Below, piece after piece: positions 26,546 through 34,212 of a stretch of 64,000 nucleotides of DNA (the stretch's first letter is position 1; every line of letters starts with the position of its first letter). The position numbers and the translations under genes were made by a program. The notes below the pieces were generated by a model. That model saw nothing but the letters and a program-made list of their open reading frames with translations, was not told the origin of the DNA and searched no databases. Origin of the DNA: Roseateles amylovorans (GTDB taxonomy: Bacteria > Pseudomonadota > Gammaproteobacteria > Burkholderiales > Burkholderiaceae_C); contig NZ_CP104562.2 in assembly GCF_025398155.2 (NCBI RefSeq), positions 5,766,001 to 5,830,000 on the forward strand, in the 5' to 3' direction.

Positions 26546-26582
26546 GTCAGGTCCTTTCTTTGCGGGGACTTCGGTCGGTGGC

Positions 26583-27455
26583 TCAGCCCTCGCGGGGCTG
26601 GATTTCCGGCTTGCGGGTCAGGGCCATGAACAGGTCGACCAGGCTGGGTCGCACCCGCTGGCCGAGATGGGCCACCGTCTCCGGTGGAACGCCGTCGAAC
26701 AGCGCGGCCGGCCGGCCCGCCATTCGGTATCGCAACAGCGGATGCCCTGCCGCGACGGCTTCCGCCGCTTCGGGGTCGTGGGAGAGCGCCACGAAGCGGG
26801 AGTCCATTTCTTCCAGGCTGATGTTGAGCACCAGCCGGCCTTCGTCCAGCATCATCACGTCGGACAGCAGGGATTCGACTTCTTCAACCTGATGGGTGGA
26901 GATCAGCACGCTGCGTTCGCCGTCACACCATTCGTCGATGAGCATCTCGTAGAAGCTCTTGCGCGACATCACATCCAGGCCGAGCGTGGGTTCGTCCAGG
27001 ATCATCAGCCGGGCGTCGATGGCCGCGATCAGCGCCAGATGCAACTGGGTCACCATGCCCTTGGACAGGTGCTTGACCTTGTCATTCAGCCCGACGGAGG
27101 TGCGCCGCAGCAGGGCGTGGGCCCGCTCGGCCGAGAACTTCGGCTGCAGCCCGCCCATCAGCGTGACCAGTTCGGACACTTTCGCCCAGCGAGGCAGCAC
27201 GGCCACGTCGGGGATGTAGCAGAGTGAGCTGAGCAGGTCGCCGCGCTGGGTGACCGGGTCCAGGCCCAGCACCTTCAATTCGCCTTGGGCGCGCTTGAGG
27301 CCGACCAGGGTTTTCATCAGGGTGGTCTTGCCGGCGCCGTTGTGGCCGAGCAGCCCGACGACCCGTCCCGGGGCGATGCTGAAGTTCAGGTCCTGCAAGG
27401 CGGCCTTGCGGCCGTAGTGAAGGCCCAGGTGGCGGGCCTCAATCAATGGATTCAT
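26583..27455 (-). CDS. ABC transporter ATP-binding protein
   Basis: 290 residues. Walker A GHNGAGKTT is at 37-45. The signature is LSKGM rather than LSGGQ (about 137). Walker B is LMILDEPTLGLD near 158, with an H-loop STHQ near 192. The degenerate signature is common in ABC-2 exporters of the CcmA/YtrB type. The ATG at 27455 overlaps the gntR stop (ATGA); an ATG four codons upstream is less likely. Works with the permease encoded 37 bp downstream. Confidence 0.9.
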   Translation of the reverse strand: MNPLIEARHLGLHYGRKAALQDLNFSIAPGRVVGLLGHNGAGKTTLMKTLVGLKRAQGELKVLGLDPVTQRGDLLSSLCYIPDVAVLPRWAKVSELVTLMGGLQPKFSAERAHALLRRTSVGLNDKVKHLSKGMVTQLHLALIAAIDARLMILDEPTLGLDVMSRKSFYEMLIDEWCDGERSVLISTHQVEEVESLLSDVMMLDEGRLVLNISLEEMDSRFVALSHDPEAAEAVAAGHPLLRYRMAGRPAALFDGVPPETVAHLGQRVRPSLVDLFMALTRKPEIQPREG

Positions 27456-27802
27456 GCGTCCTCCCAATTCAGATCATTCGCGCTCAGGCCGAGGCGGCGG
27501 AGTTTCGCTCGCAATCGTGGCCATTCGTCTTGCAGGAATTGGTCCCGCTCGGAACGCAGCAGGCGCTCGCGGGCGCCGCCGCGGACATACATCCCCATGC
27601 CGCGCCGGCTTTCCAGCAGGCCGCCGTCGACCAGCGCCTGGAGGGCACGGCTCACGGTGAGCGGATTGATGACATAGCGGCTGGCCAGCGCCCGGACCGA
27701 CGGCATGGCCTCGCCTTCATGGGGATCGCCATCCAGCAACTGCGCGGCCAGTTGGTCCGCGAGCTGCTGGTAGATCGGCGCGTGATCGTTCCAGCTGTGC
27801 AT
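27452..27802 (-). CDS. GntR-family regulator, YtrA subfamily
   Basis: 116 residues: a winged helix (IYQQLADQLAAQLLDGDPHEGEA... VNPLT-type recognition helix VINPLTVSRALQAL) and a short C-terminal dimerisation helix pair, the size of YtrA-type GntR repressors. Its ATG at 27802 follows no extension; longer readings upstream are low-complexity and rejected. It is translationally coupled to the ABC ATPase gene. It probably autoregulates through the inverted repeat 24 bp upstream. Confidence 0.88.
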   Translation of the reverse strand: MHSWNDHAPIYQQLADQLAAQLLDGDPHEGEAMPSVRALASRYVINPLTVSRALQALVDGGLLESRRGMGMYVRGGARERLLRSERDQFLQDEWPRLRAKLRRLGLSANDLNWEDA

Positions 27803-27825
27803 GTCGCTAAGCGCCTTGTGGCGCC

Positions 27826-27849
27826 GGTGTGTTGCTGATGTAGCACACC
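27826..27849 (-). promoter_or_regulatory. Candidate GntR/YtrA operator
   Basis: Inverted repeat GGTGTG (27826-27831) / CACACC (27844-27849) centred about 35 bp before the gntR start codon, in the place of the operon promoter. Confidence 0.45.
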
Positions 27850-28429
27850 ATATCAATCGCCCGGGGGCGGGCCCAGGTGGGGGCGACAGACTGCAGGAAT
27901 GGGGGGATGAAGTGTCGACGGGAAGATCAGAGCGCCATGAACGTCGGTTCTCATTCGACTTCGAACTTTTTTTATTCGAGTTTGAACTGAAGCAGTTCAC
28001 CATGTCACCGCAACGCTGCCCGATGCATGGTCACGCGCGCTGACCGATCAGCGGCGCGATGGACTGCGCCGCCTGAACGCACTTCTGGGAGCGCGCGCAT
28101 CGACGACATTGCTTAGCAGAATGGGCGCAGCTACCTAGCTTACAGCTGCGTCGCTCGCCAGCGCCTGTTCGACTTCACTCCCCACATGATCATGGGCGTA
28201 GGCGACTTGCTGTGCAGGTCTACCCCATCCCACACAGCGCAAGGCGGGTCAGCGGGGTGCCTGTTTCTCCCCCAGATGTGCAGCCATAGGCACTGCATTG
28301 CATGGTGGTCATCGGGATCAGTCCGGCGGGGCCGCTCCCGTGGAGCTTCTCCAACGACAAGCAGCGGAATGGGATGGACGGCGAAGTGATAGTCCCACCC
28401 GTGCTGTCCCGATAGCAAGTCCGGACCGC
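27850..28429. other. Intergenic region at the left edge of the accessory block
   Basis: About 580 bp with no supportable gene. It holds two 15-bp direct repeats (27953-27967 and 27974-27988, 13 of 15 identical) exactly 21 bp apart, separated by a T-run. The right part probably is decayed mobile-element DNA. Confidence 0.55.
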
Positions 28430-28717
28430 TGCGGGCCCTTCGAGCGGCGCCTCGTAGCGTGCCTGATCAACACGCCGGTGTGTAGCCCTCAGAGTAACGG
28501 CATGGCCGAGAGCTTCGTCAACACCTTCCGGCGGGATTACCTGAGCCGAATGGACTTGGCGGACGCTCAAACGGTGATGGCGCAGTTGCCCGCAGCGTTT
28601 GAGCACTTCAACGAGATGCACCCGCACTCGAGTCTGCGAATGAGGTCGCCTCGAGAATTCAGACGTGAATTGAAAGACCAACAGAGCCTGGGAGTTCAGG
28701 CGCTCAATTGCGAATAG
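28430..28717 (+). pseudogene. IS3-family transposase (OrfB) C-terminal remnant
   Basis: The frame ending at 28717 encodes TPVCSPQSNGMAESFVN, then FRRDYL and FNEMHPHSSLRMRSPREFRR, the end of an IS3-family DDE integrase including the last catalytic Glu region (MAESFV). The upstream two thirds with the first two Asp are absent, and the frame before about 28445 is not transposase-like. The element is therefore a dead fragment. It marks past insertion next to the RT/SLATT genes. Confidence 0.8.
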
Positions 28718-28823
28718 CCCGTGTCCGGTTGTGCGGGGGCAAGATCAGGGTGCGCCTCAAGCCGCTCCAGCAATTCTTCATCTAGGCCTCCGACGCAGCC
28801 CATCACCTTGCAACCGGCGCGGT

Positions 28824-29465
28824 TCAGGCCAGCCGGAATGCGTAAGCTATGGAGCAAGCGACGATAATCCAGACCAGTCCAAAGAACCAAGCCTCAGCAC
28901 AGAACCACAGAACTCCGATGCAGAAGGCTTTCAGCTGCCCCATTCTGGGAGCGCCAGATTCCTCCTGTTTCACGCGGAATACAGGATCAAGACGCTTCTG
29001 TGCGCGGAACAATGCATCGTCAATTGGCTGATGGTTGGCTGAGCAGTTGTCTTTGATATCCTCATACTCGGCGCGCAGTGCGTCCGCTTCCTGAAACGTG
29101 ATCGGCGCGCCACTGCTGGACGCAGCAAGTCTTAGAGCAATCTTCTGCTGAAAGTTGGTCAGATGCTCTGCATTGCCGTGAAGTTCTTGGGCTCGCGCTC
29201 CGTAGCCGGCCCCCCATTCGAGCAGACTGAGCGTGAGTAGAAGCACACCTACGCCCATCGCCACCGCCGTCAAATAGTTGTCAACTGCGGTATTGGGTGA
29301 GGCGAAGACCTTTTGTGCAAAGGCGACGGCGATGCTGACCGCCGACAGCAGTGCAAGGCTACAGGTTGACAACCACTCACGACGCTTGAGGCGGCGGGCG
29401 GCGTTGTAGCGTGCGCCAGCGGTTCGCCAGGCCGTGGTGCGCAGGTCAGCGAGGAACTGGTTCAT
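28824..29465 (-). CDS. SLATT-domain membrane effector
   Basis: 213 residues. The N-terminus (ARYNAARRLKRREWLS) followed by two hydrophobic helices (about 31-52 and 66-86) is the SLATT two-helix core. A cytoplasmic helical part (90-180) and a further hydrophobic stretch at 185-210 follow. SLATT proteins are predicted pore-forming effectors of defence systems; one subfamily (SLATT_5) is known for pairing with reverse transcriptases, and an RT gene lies directly upstream. It would kill or arrest the infected cell when triggered. It starts with ATG 18 bases after the 3' arm of the structured RNA; no strong ribosome-binding site is seen. Confidence 0.82.
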   Translation of the reverse strand: MNQFLADLRTTAWRTAGARYNAARRLKRREWLSTCSLALLSAVSIAVAFAQKVFASPNTAVDNYLTAVAMGVGVLLLTLSLLEWGAGYGARAQELHGNAEHLTNFQQKIALRLAASSSGAPITFQEADALRAEYEDIKDNCSANHQPIDDALFRAQKRLDPVFRVKQEESGAPRMGQLKAFCIGVLWFCAEAWFFGLVWIIVACSIAYAFRLA

Positions 29466-29482
29466 AAGTCGAAATTGGGCGC

Positions 29483-29690
29483 GGTAAAGGCGGGCGGGAG
29501 ACGCTGGGAAATCAGGTCATATCCACTTCCTAGGCAGTCACACTGAAGTGGCCCCCAAGAAGGTTCCGTAGCTCTTGGCTGCGTCCTGTGCGCACTTACG
29601 TGCGTGCACGGTTTGGAGCACGTCCGCTCGCGAAGATTGCTCTCGCGAGGTATCGCAGGTGCGATAGACGTCTCCCGCCCGCGCGCATCT
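29483..29690 (-). ncRNA. Predicted structured RNA between RT and SLATT genes
   Basis: The gap folds on the minus strand into a domain closed by a perfect 14-bp stem (29490-29503 with 29669-29682). Inside, in RNA order, are five hairpins: 6 bp with tetraloop (29651-29666), 7 bp (29627-29633/29643-29649), about 8 bp with a two-base bulge (29588-29609), 6 bp (29555-29560/29573-29578) and 7 bp (29523-29529/29545-29551). No reading frame crosses the gap. Defence RTs commonly use a cognate structured RNA as template or cofactor. Transcript ends and any promoter are unknown. Confidence 0.62.
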
Positions 29691-29701
29691 TACCCAGACC
29701 A

Positions 29702-31135
29702 TCAGTAGATGGTCCCCTCATCTGCGTGCATAGTCGCAAGATTCTTCTTTCGATACTTGTCAAAGCGCTCGGCGATCTGCGTGTCGTTCAGCGTTTCGTC
29801 GTCACCGATTCTTCCTCGCTCCATCAAAAACTGAAGCTTTTGTGCCGCCGTCTCGATGATGTCGTAGTTGCGCACATAGCCACCCAGCGGCTTGAACTTG
29901 ATCTCGTGGAAGGCGCGGGTCAATTTCTTAAGGCCAACGGGCTGCTTCCCGCCAAATTCCGGGAGCCGAGCGAACATCTTGGCGACCGCGTCATCCAGCT
30001 TGTGAAGCAACGTCAGATCGGTGATCTGACTAAAGTATGCAATCCAGCCATACCGCCGCTTTTCGGAGATGGCGCCTGTGATTCGATCGTTGAGCTCGTG
30101 CAGAAAAATGTCGTTCAGTCGCGCCTCGGTCAGGTACTTGAACTTCTCAAGGCGTTTGGACTTGTTATGCGCGTAGTCACTGAACTTGGCAGCGATGGTC
30201 TGCAAAAAGCGCTCGGTCGTAGAGTCACGCACCGAGATCTTCGGCATTGAGAACGTATAGCCAAGGTAGCCGAAAGGCTTTGCAAGGACCTCGATGTGAG
30301 TCTTGCCAGAACCCACCGGATGCAGCTTCAGCCCGCGTCGCGATAGCCTTCCACGCAGGGAAGCGAAGGCCGCTTTCACCGGCCCCTCTTCTCCATACAT
30401 CAACACGTCATCTACGTATCGGTAGTAGGTGACCCCAGCTTTCGCCATAGCATCGTCCACGTCCTTCATGTAGATGGACGCAAGGATGTTGGATATGGCC
30501 AGGCCTTGGGGAACCCCGTTCGATGCGTAATCCTTGTGCCGAGTCCTGCGTGTGTTCTTCGGAACTGTCGGAGTCGCAATCGCGTGACCGATCAATTTGA
30601 TGGCAGCCTCCGCAGCTATGCGCTTGCGGAGGATGGTCAGCAGGCGGGGCTGCTGGATGTCGTCGTAAAAAGTACGGATGTCCGTGCTACACACCCAGGT
30701 CGTGTGCAGCGGCCTCTTCTCAAGATCCAGCGCAAGCGCTCGCACGTACGTGCTCGCAACACTCCTGGGCACCCTCTCCGGATACAGCCTTGCAAGGAAC
30801 TGGTTGAGTTGATACATGACCACGCGATCACGTACGGTTGGGATGCCAATCAGGCGAGGCTTCTTGTCGCGAGACTTGGGGCGAAGTACTTCCAGGTAGG
30901 GTGTGAAGCGGAAGGTGCCATCAAGGATCTTGGCCGAGGCAACTGTAAGTTCTGCCTTCGCGCGGCCGGCAAACTGGAAACCATTTAGCCGATCGATGCC
31001 CTTTCCAGTCGTCGTCGTGAACTTTGCTAGGAAGACCTTTTCGAGTTCTTCAGGGGAGAAAAGTGTCGCGAAGAGGGCTTGGTCTCCGAGCTCGGACAGT
31101 AGTCCGCCAAAAAGACTTAACTCAATCTGCTCCAA
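29702..31135 (-). CDS. Defence-type reverse transcriptase (UG/Abi-like), SLATT-associated
   Basis: 477 residues. RT motifs are in order: RLIGIPTVRDRVVMYQL (94-110), CSTDIRTFYDDI with catalytic Asp152, NGVPQGLAISNILASIYM near 205-222 and YRYVDD with catalytic Asp242 and Asp243. The C-terminal 200 residues are a helical thumb/extension; there is no maturase, X or endonuclease domain as in group II introns and no retron VTG signature that I could see. Start codon is TTG with a strong GGGAGG four bases upstream. The order RT - structured RNA - SLATT on one strand suggests a single defence operon. Confidence 0.88.
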   Translation of the reverse strand: MEQIELSLFGGLLSELGDQALFATLFSPEELEKVFLAKFTTTTGKGIDRLNGFQFAGRAKAELTVASAKILDGTFRFTPYLEVLRPKSRDKKPRLIGIPTVRDRVVMYQLNQFLARLYPERVPRSVASTYVRALALDLEKRPLHTTWVCSTDIRTFYDDIQQPRLLTILRKRIAAEAAIKLIGHAIATPTVPKNTRRTRHKDYASNGVPQGLAISNILASIYMKDVDDAMAKAGVTYYRYVDDVLMYGEEGPVKAAFASLRGRLSRRGLKLHPVGSGKTHIEVLAKPFGYLGYTFSMPKISVRDSTTERFLQTIAAKFSDYAHNKSKRLEKFKYLTEARLNDIFLHELNDRITGAISEKRRYGWIAYFSQITDLTLLHKLDDAVAKMFARLPEFGGKQPVGLKKLTRAFHEIKFKPLGGYVRNYDIIETAAQKLQFLMERGRIGDDETLNDTQIAERFDKYRKKNLATMHADEGTIY

Positions 31136-31331
31136 GCTTCCTCCCTACGGTTTATTTTGTTGGATCCGGAGAGTACACGCTGTCAGTCGGACAGGTTGTG
31201 GAGCTCCGCCTCTATCAAAGCTGAGGTCAGCGGCGGGCCATTTCAGCCATCGCGTCCAAGGCCGCGAGCCGCGCATGTTCTGCCAACGGATGTTCAGCAT
31301 CTAGGAGGTATCGTAGAGGCGGCCCGACATC
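31136..31331. other. Gap upstream of the RT gene
   Basis: About 200 bp holding the RT ribosome-binding site (minus strand) and short hairpins such as TGTC/GACA near 31180. It should contain the RT promoter. No gene supported. Confidence 0.4.
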
Positions 31332-31541
31332 TTGAGGTGGTCAAACGCGTACTCCGGTTCGGGCTACCGCTGCACTTTCTGTGAAAACGAATGGGGTGAT
31401 GACCTGCCCTCCGCCTGCTCAAACTGTGGAGCTCGCATGACGGCCGGCGAGCTAGAAAGTTGGAATGACGAAGTCACCGGACTGGAGTACCGGTGCGACT
31501 ACTGCCCAGGCCGCTACGCAGCTGACCGTGACAGGGACTGA
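31332..31541 (+). CDS. Small zinc-ribbon-like protein (69 aa), uncertain
   Basis: 69 residues with two Cys clusters, YRCTFC plus ACSNCGA, and a third pair YRCDYC: a CxxC...CxxC arrangement suggesting a zinc ribbon and a half. The start would be TTG; an AGGAGG lies 23 bases upstream, too far for normal use, and a stop codon lies in frame between them. It may be a truncated gene. Divergent from the RT gene. No family recognised. Confidence 0.4.
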   Translation: MRWSNAYSGSGYRCTFCENEWGDDLPSACSNCGARMTAGELESWNDEVTGLEYRCDYCPGRYAADRDRD

Positions 31542-31670
31542 AGTGCCCGCGGAGGACAGCAGCGATGAATCATCCGGCGAACTGAACTCGACAAAACAGC
31601 CTTGCATCGGTTTCCTTCAGGACCTTCAAGTCTCGGGGCCCACTTCCCGTATCCTCTTTCGCCAGTGGAT

Positions 31671-32570
31671 TCAGCGGGTCTGTCGCCACAGTGAGTCCGC
31701 GAGGCCCGCGATCTCATGCGCAAGATGTAGGCGAGCAAGCCAGGCCGCGGGAATGCCGGCTGCACCATAGGTGGCGCCGGCGAGTTGGCCGACGATGGCG
31801 CCCGTCGTGTCGGCGTCATCGCCAAGGTTGACGGCTTCAAGCACGGCGTCGCGAAAGTTGTCGTGCCTGGCATAGCACCAGAGCGTCGCTTCCAGGCTGT
31901 CCACGACATAGCCGCTCCCCCTGATCTGTTGAACCTGCCTGGCGGCGTGATCAGCCGTGGCGATGGCCCGGATCTTGGCGCTTTCGATGGGCAGATCGCC
32001 GAGGTCCAGCACCTGTTCCTTCGGCATGCCTTGAAGCGCTCGACTCAACGCCACAGCAAACACGCGGCATGCATCGAGACATTCGGCGGCGGCGTGGGTT
32101 GTCTGCGAACTGAGCGCCGCCATGTCCTGAACCAGTTGCTCGTCGTGACCGAAGCGCAGGGCAATGGGAGCCAGTCGCATGAGGGAGCCGTTGCCCGCAG
32201 CTTCCGGATCCGAAGATCCCGAGAGCGCCTCGCCGGTCAGCAGGAACTGATGGATAGCGCCCTTTGTCGTGATCCCGATGTCGAAGCAAACGCCTGTTGA
32301 ACTCCAATAGCCCCATTCGTACCAGTTGGCGTAGCGGCCCATCTGATCTGCCGGATCGCAGCGACCTGTCTGGATCAGACTCTCCGCCAAGCAGAGCGCC
32401 ATTGAGGTGTCGTCGGTCCACTGGCCCGGTGCCAGCGAGAAGGGACCGCCGCCCAGCATGTCGGTCACCGGTGCAAAGCTGCCCCTCGGCATGAATTCCA
32501 CGGTGGTGCCGACGGCGTCGCCGCAGGCTAGGCCCAGCAACGCACCCCGGTATCGATCAATAGCGTCCAT
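31671..32570 (-). CDS. ADP-ribosylglycohydrolase (ARH/DraG family)
   Basis: 299 residues, one ADP-ribosyl-glycohydrolase domain. Metal-site motifs are WTDDTSM (51-57) and GDDADTTGA near 252-260, as in DraG/ARH3; GLACGDAVGTTVEF at 13-26 is the family N-terminus. Such enzymes remove ADP-ribose from proteins, small molecules or nucleic acid using two divalent ions. It is the last gene of an ADP-ribose-themed operon, 14 bp after NADAR. The ATG at 32570 begins directly at the conserved domain. Confidence 0.9.
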   Translation of the reverse strand: MDAIDRYRGALLGLACGDAVGTTVEFMPRGSFAPVTDMLGGGPFSLAPGQWTDDTSMALCLAESLIQTGRCDPADQMGRYANWYEWGYWSSTGVCFDIGITTKGAIHQFLLTGEALSGSSDPEAAGNGSLMRLAPIALRFGHDEQLVQDMAALSSQTTHAAAECLDACRVFAVALSRALQGMPKEQVLDLGDLPIESAKIRAIATADHAARQVQQIRGSGYVVDSLEATLWCYARHDNFRDAVLEAVNLGDDADTTGAIVGQLAGATYGAAGIPAAWLARLHLAHEIAGLADSLWRQTR

Positions 32571-32584
32571 CGTTGTCGCCCGAT

Positions 32585-33151
32585 TCAGTCGGATGCCAAC
32601 CGGGCGCGCACTTCCATCAGTGCGAAGCCCAGCAGGTTCAAACCACACCACGAGCGCGGCTCCAAGGCGCGTCGATCGTCCGCTGCCAGGCCAATTCCCC
32701 AGATGCGGTCCACGGGGCTGGCCTCAACAAGCACGCGGTCTCCAGTGGTGAGCAGGTAGTCCCGCAATGCCCGGTTCTGCGAAAACTTCGCTTCGTTGGC
32801 GCGGACGACGATGTCAAAACGCGCCCGTTCCCAAAGCGCATCGTCAAACCCCGTCACGCCTCGCCCCAGCTTCTTTGCCTCTGCGGGCGTTCTGGCTGCC
32901 AAGATGCCGGCGCGTGTCCCCACGTCGCCGAAGAGGCGGGCCTTCTCGGCCATCATGAAGTGCTCTGCCGTCAGGTAGGGCTGGCCATCGACCTCGAAAC
33001 TCGCCTCAAACCACTGACTGAAGCAACCCTTGCCGATGGAACCGTCAGCGTTGGGCTGGTGTCCCCAGAAGAGCATGTACTTCGGTGTCGCGCCGGCTTC
33101 AAGGGCACGCAGCAGGTCTTCGACGCTGCGGAGATTCAAGATGTCAGTCAT
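32585..33151 (-). CDS. NADAR-domain protein (YbiA/RibX-like N-glycosidase fold)
   Basis: 188 residues from ATG 33151. FWGHQPN, then CFSQWF and AEHFMMAEKARLFGD are the conserved core of NADAR, and VDRIWGIGLA lies near 155. NADAR proteins act on ADP-ribose-linked or riboflavin-pathway N-glycosides; some remove ADP-ribose from guanine in DNA as antitoxins. An in-frame TTG at 33178 would add nine residues and is a possible alternative. It overlaps the DUF4291 gene slightly. Role here is inferred from domain and neighbours. Confidence 0.87.
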   Translation of the reverse strand: MTDILNLRSVEDLLRALEAGATPKYMLFWGHQPNADGSIGKGCFSQWFEASFEVDGQPYLTAEHFMMAEKARLFGDVGTRAGILAARTPAEAKKLGRGVTGFDDALWERARFDIVVRANEAKFSQNRALRDYLLTTGDRVLVEASPVDRIWGIGLAADDRRALEPRSWCGLNLLGFALMEVRARLASD

Positions 33152-33755
33152 GGTGATGTCGTTGGTATACGTGCTCAAGCGGGGTCGTCAGTTGCGGGTG
33201 GTCGTCCTGGGCGTACTGGCGTTGGTCGGCTACAAAGTCGGTCATGTCGATAACCTCCATCAGTTCGGTCGTCGCGAACGCACGCAATAAGCTACCGCGC
33301 AGTCCGAGCTGGATGGCACGACGCGGTAGCTTGGCGCCGCTGGGCGCATGGTCGGGATCCCACTGCCGGCGCACTTCGGAGGTGGCGACGGCGTCCTGCC
33401 AATCCTGCTGGGTGGCATAGCGCGTCTGATCGAAGGACGACGACACTGCAGCGTCGAGCAACTTGTCGAAGAAGGCCCGTCGAATGCGCAGGCCCAGGAT
33501 GACTTCTTGCCCCTCCTTCATGCCCCAGCCGCAGCGATACATCATCCACAGGAAGTTGGGCTTCACCCAACTCATGCGGCTGAAGCTGTAGTCCGGGCCG
33601 CCGAAGTGCCCATGCTCGATCGCGTAACGACCAATGGACGGTCGATAGGCCTGATAGACGACAACGCTGGTGTCGTCATGGTGGGCAAGGATGTGCTCGC
33701 CTTCTTCGGGCCATTCGGCGGCTTGCTGCAGGTGGGGAGCGGTTGCGAGTTTCAT
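33144..33755 (-). CDS. DUF4291 protein
   Basis: 203 residues. VVYQAYRPSIGRYAIEHGHFGG and then SRMSWVKPNFLWMMYRCGWG are the invariant core of DUF4291, a family with no assigned function. The ATG at 33755 overlaps the stop of the preceding small gene (ATGA), fixing the start, and its own end overlaps the NADAR gene. Sandwiched between ADP-ribose enzymes, it may bind NAD or ADP-ribose or even transfer it, but this is only context. No catalytic triad was identified. Confidence 0.85.
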   Translation of the reverse strand: MKLATAPHLQQAAEWPEEGEHILAHHDDTSVVVYQAYRPSIGRYAIEHGHFGGPDYSFSRMSWVKPNFLWMMYRCGWGMKEGQEVILGLRIRRAFFDKLLDAAVSSSFDQTRYATQQDWQDAVATSEVRRQWDPDHAPSGAKLPRRAIQLGLRGSLLRAFATTELMEVIDMTDFVADQRQYAQDDHPQLTTPLEHVYQRHHHD

Positions 33756-34126
33756 GTTCCGTTCTCGTTTTTGTTCTCGGGGAAGCGCCGGATCACTTCG
33801 ATGGTGCTGACAATGTTGTCGTTCAGGGTTTCCAGTTCCCCAGCCGGCACCCACCACTCCGTGTGATGGGCGGCGCCCACTTGATGGACGGTATAGCGCT
33901 GCATGAACGCCTCACGCACCTCGAAGCGAGTCACGAAGCCGGCGCCGCTTGCGGGCACGTTCCAGTCCCGCGCGATCTCAACGGCGTAGGCCGCGTTGGT
34001 CACCGGATAGAAGATGGGCTGATCCGGCAGCCGCGGCGGCCATCCACGATTGCCACTGGCTTCCACCAGCGCAAGTTCCTTCGGCCCGGTGGGGCGGTAG
34101 AGGGTGACGGTGTCATTCATGGACAT
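33752..34126 (-). CDS. Short ADP-ribosylation/crystallin-J1-type protein
   Basis: 124 residues. TLYRPTGPKELALVEASG at the start and FYPVTNAAYAVEIARDWN, then FVTRFEV and EWWVPAGEL, match small proteins usually annotated as ADP-ribosylation/crystallin J1, despite no clear ADP-ribosylglycohydrolase motifs. Function unknown. It is the first gene of the operon, reading away from the NrtR operator. Cotranscribed with DUF4291 by a four-base overlap. Confidence 0.8.
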   Translation of the reverse strand: MSMNDTVTLYRPTGPKELALVEASGNRGWPPRLPDQPIFYPVTNAAYAVEIARDWNVPASGAGFVTRFEVREAFMQRYTVHQVGAAHHTEWWVPAGELETLNDNIVSTIEVIRRFPENKNENGT

Positions 34127-34141
34127 CCCTGAGCGTTATTA

Positions 34142-34180
34142 GTTGGTCTATACAACCTTAATTAAGTTGCACAATACAAC
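34142..34180. promoter_or_regulatory. Paired NrtR-type operator
   Basis: Two copies of GTTG-N7-CAAC (34142-34156 and 34166-34180), 24 bp apart, with CAATACAAC/CTATACAAC cores in an AT-rich divergent promoter region. They lie between the ADP-ribose operon and the NrtR gene. Confidence 0.68.
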
Positions 34181-34212
34181 TCGAAAAGAATTCCGTCAAG
34201 CAACGTGCATCC

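Noticed and set aside
28140..28418. 92-codon minus-strand frame before the IS remnant
   Set aside because: No similarity to transposase or other families and no ribosome-binding site; probably non-coding decay.
29483..31135. Classical retron (msr-msd plus RT)
   Set aside because: The structured RNA lies after the RT gene, the RT lacks a visible VTG motif, and the partner is a SLATT protein; a UG/DRT-type system fits better.
29702..31135. Group II intron maturase
   Set aside because: No maturase X or HNH endonuclease domain and no domain V/VI-like RNA around the gene.
31024..31224. Plus-strand frame ending VGQVVELRLYQS upstream of the RT
   Set aside because: Mostly antisense to the RT N-terminus; the coding-like tail is too short to support a gene or remnant.
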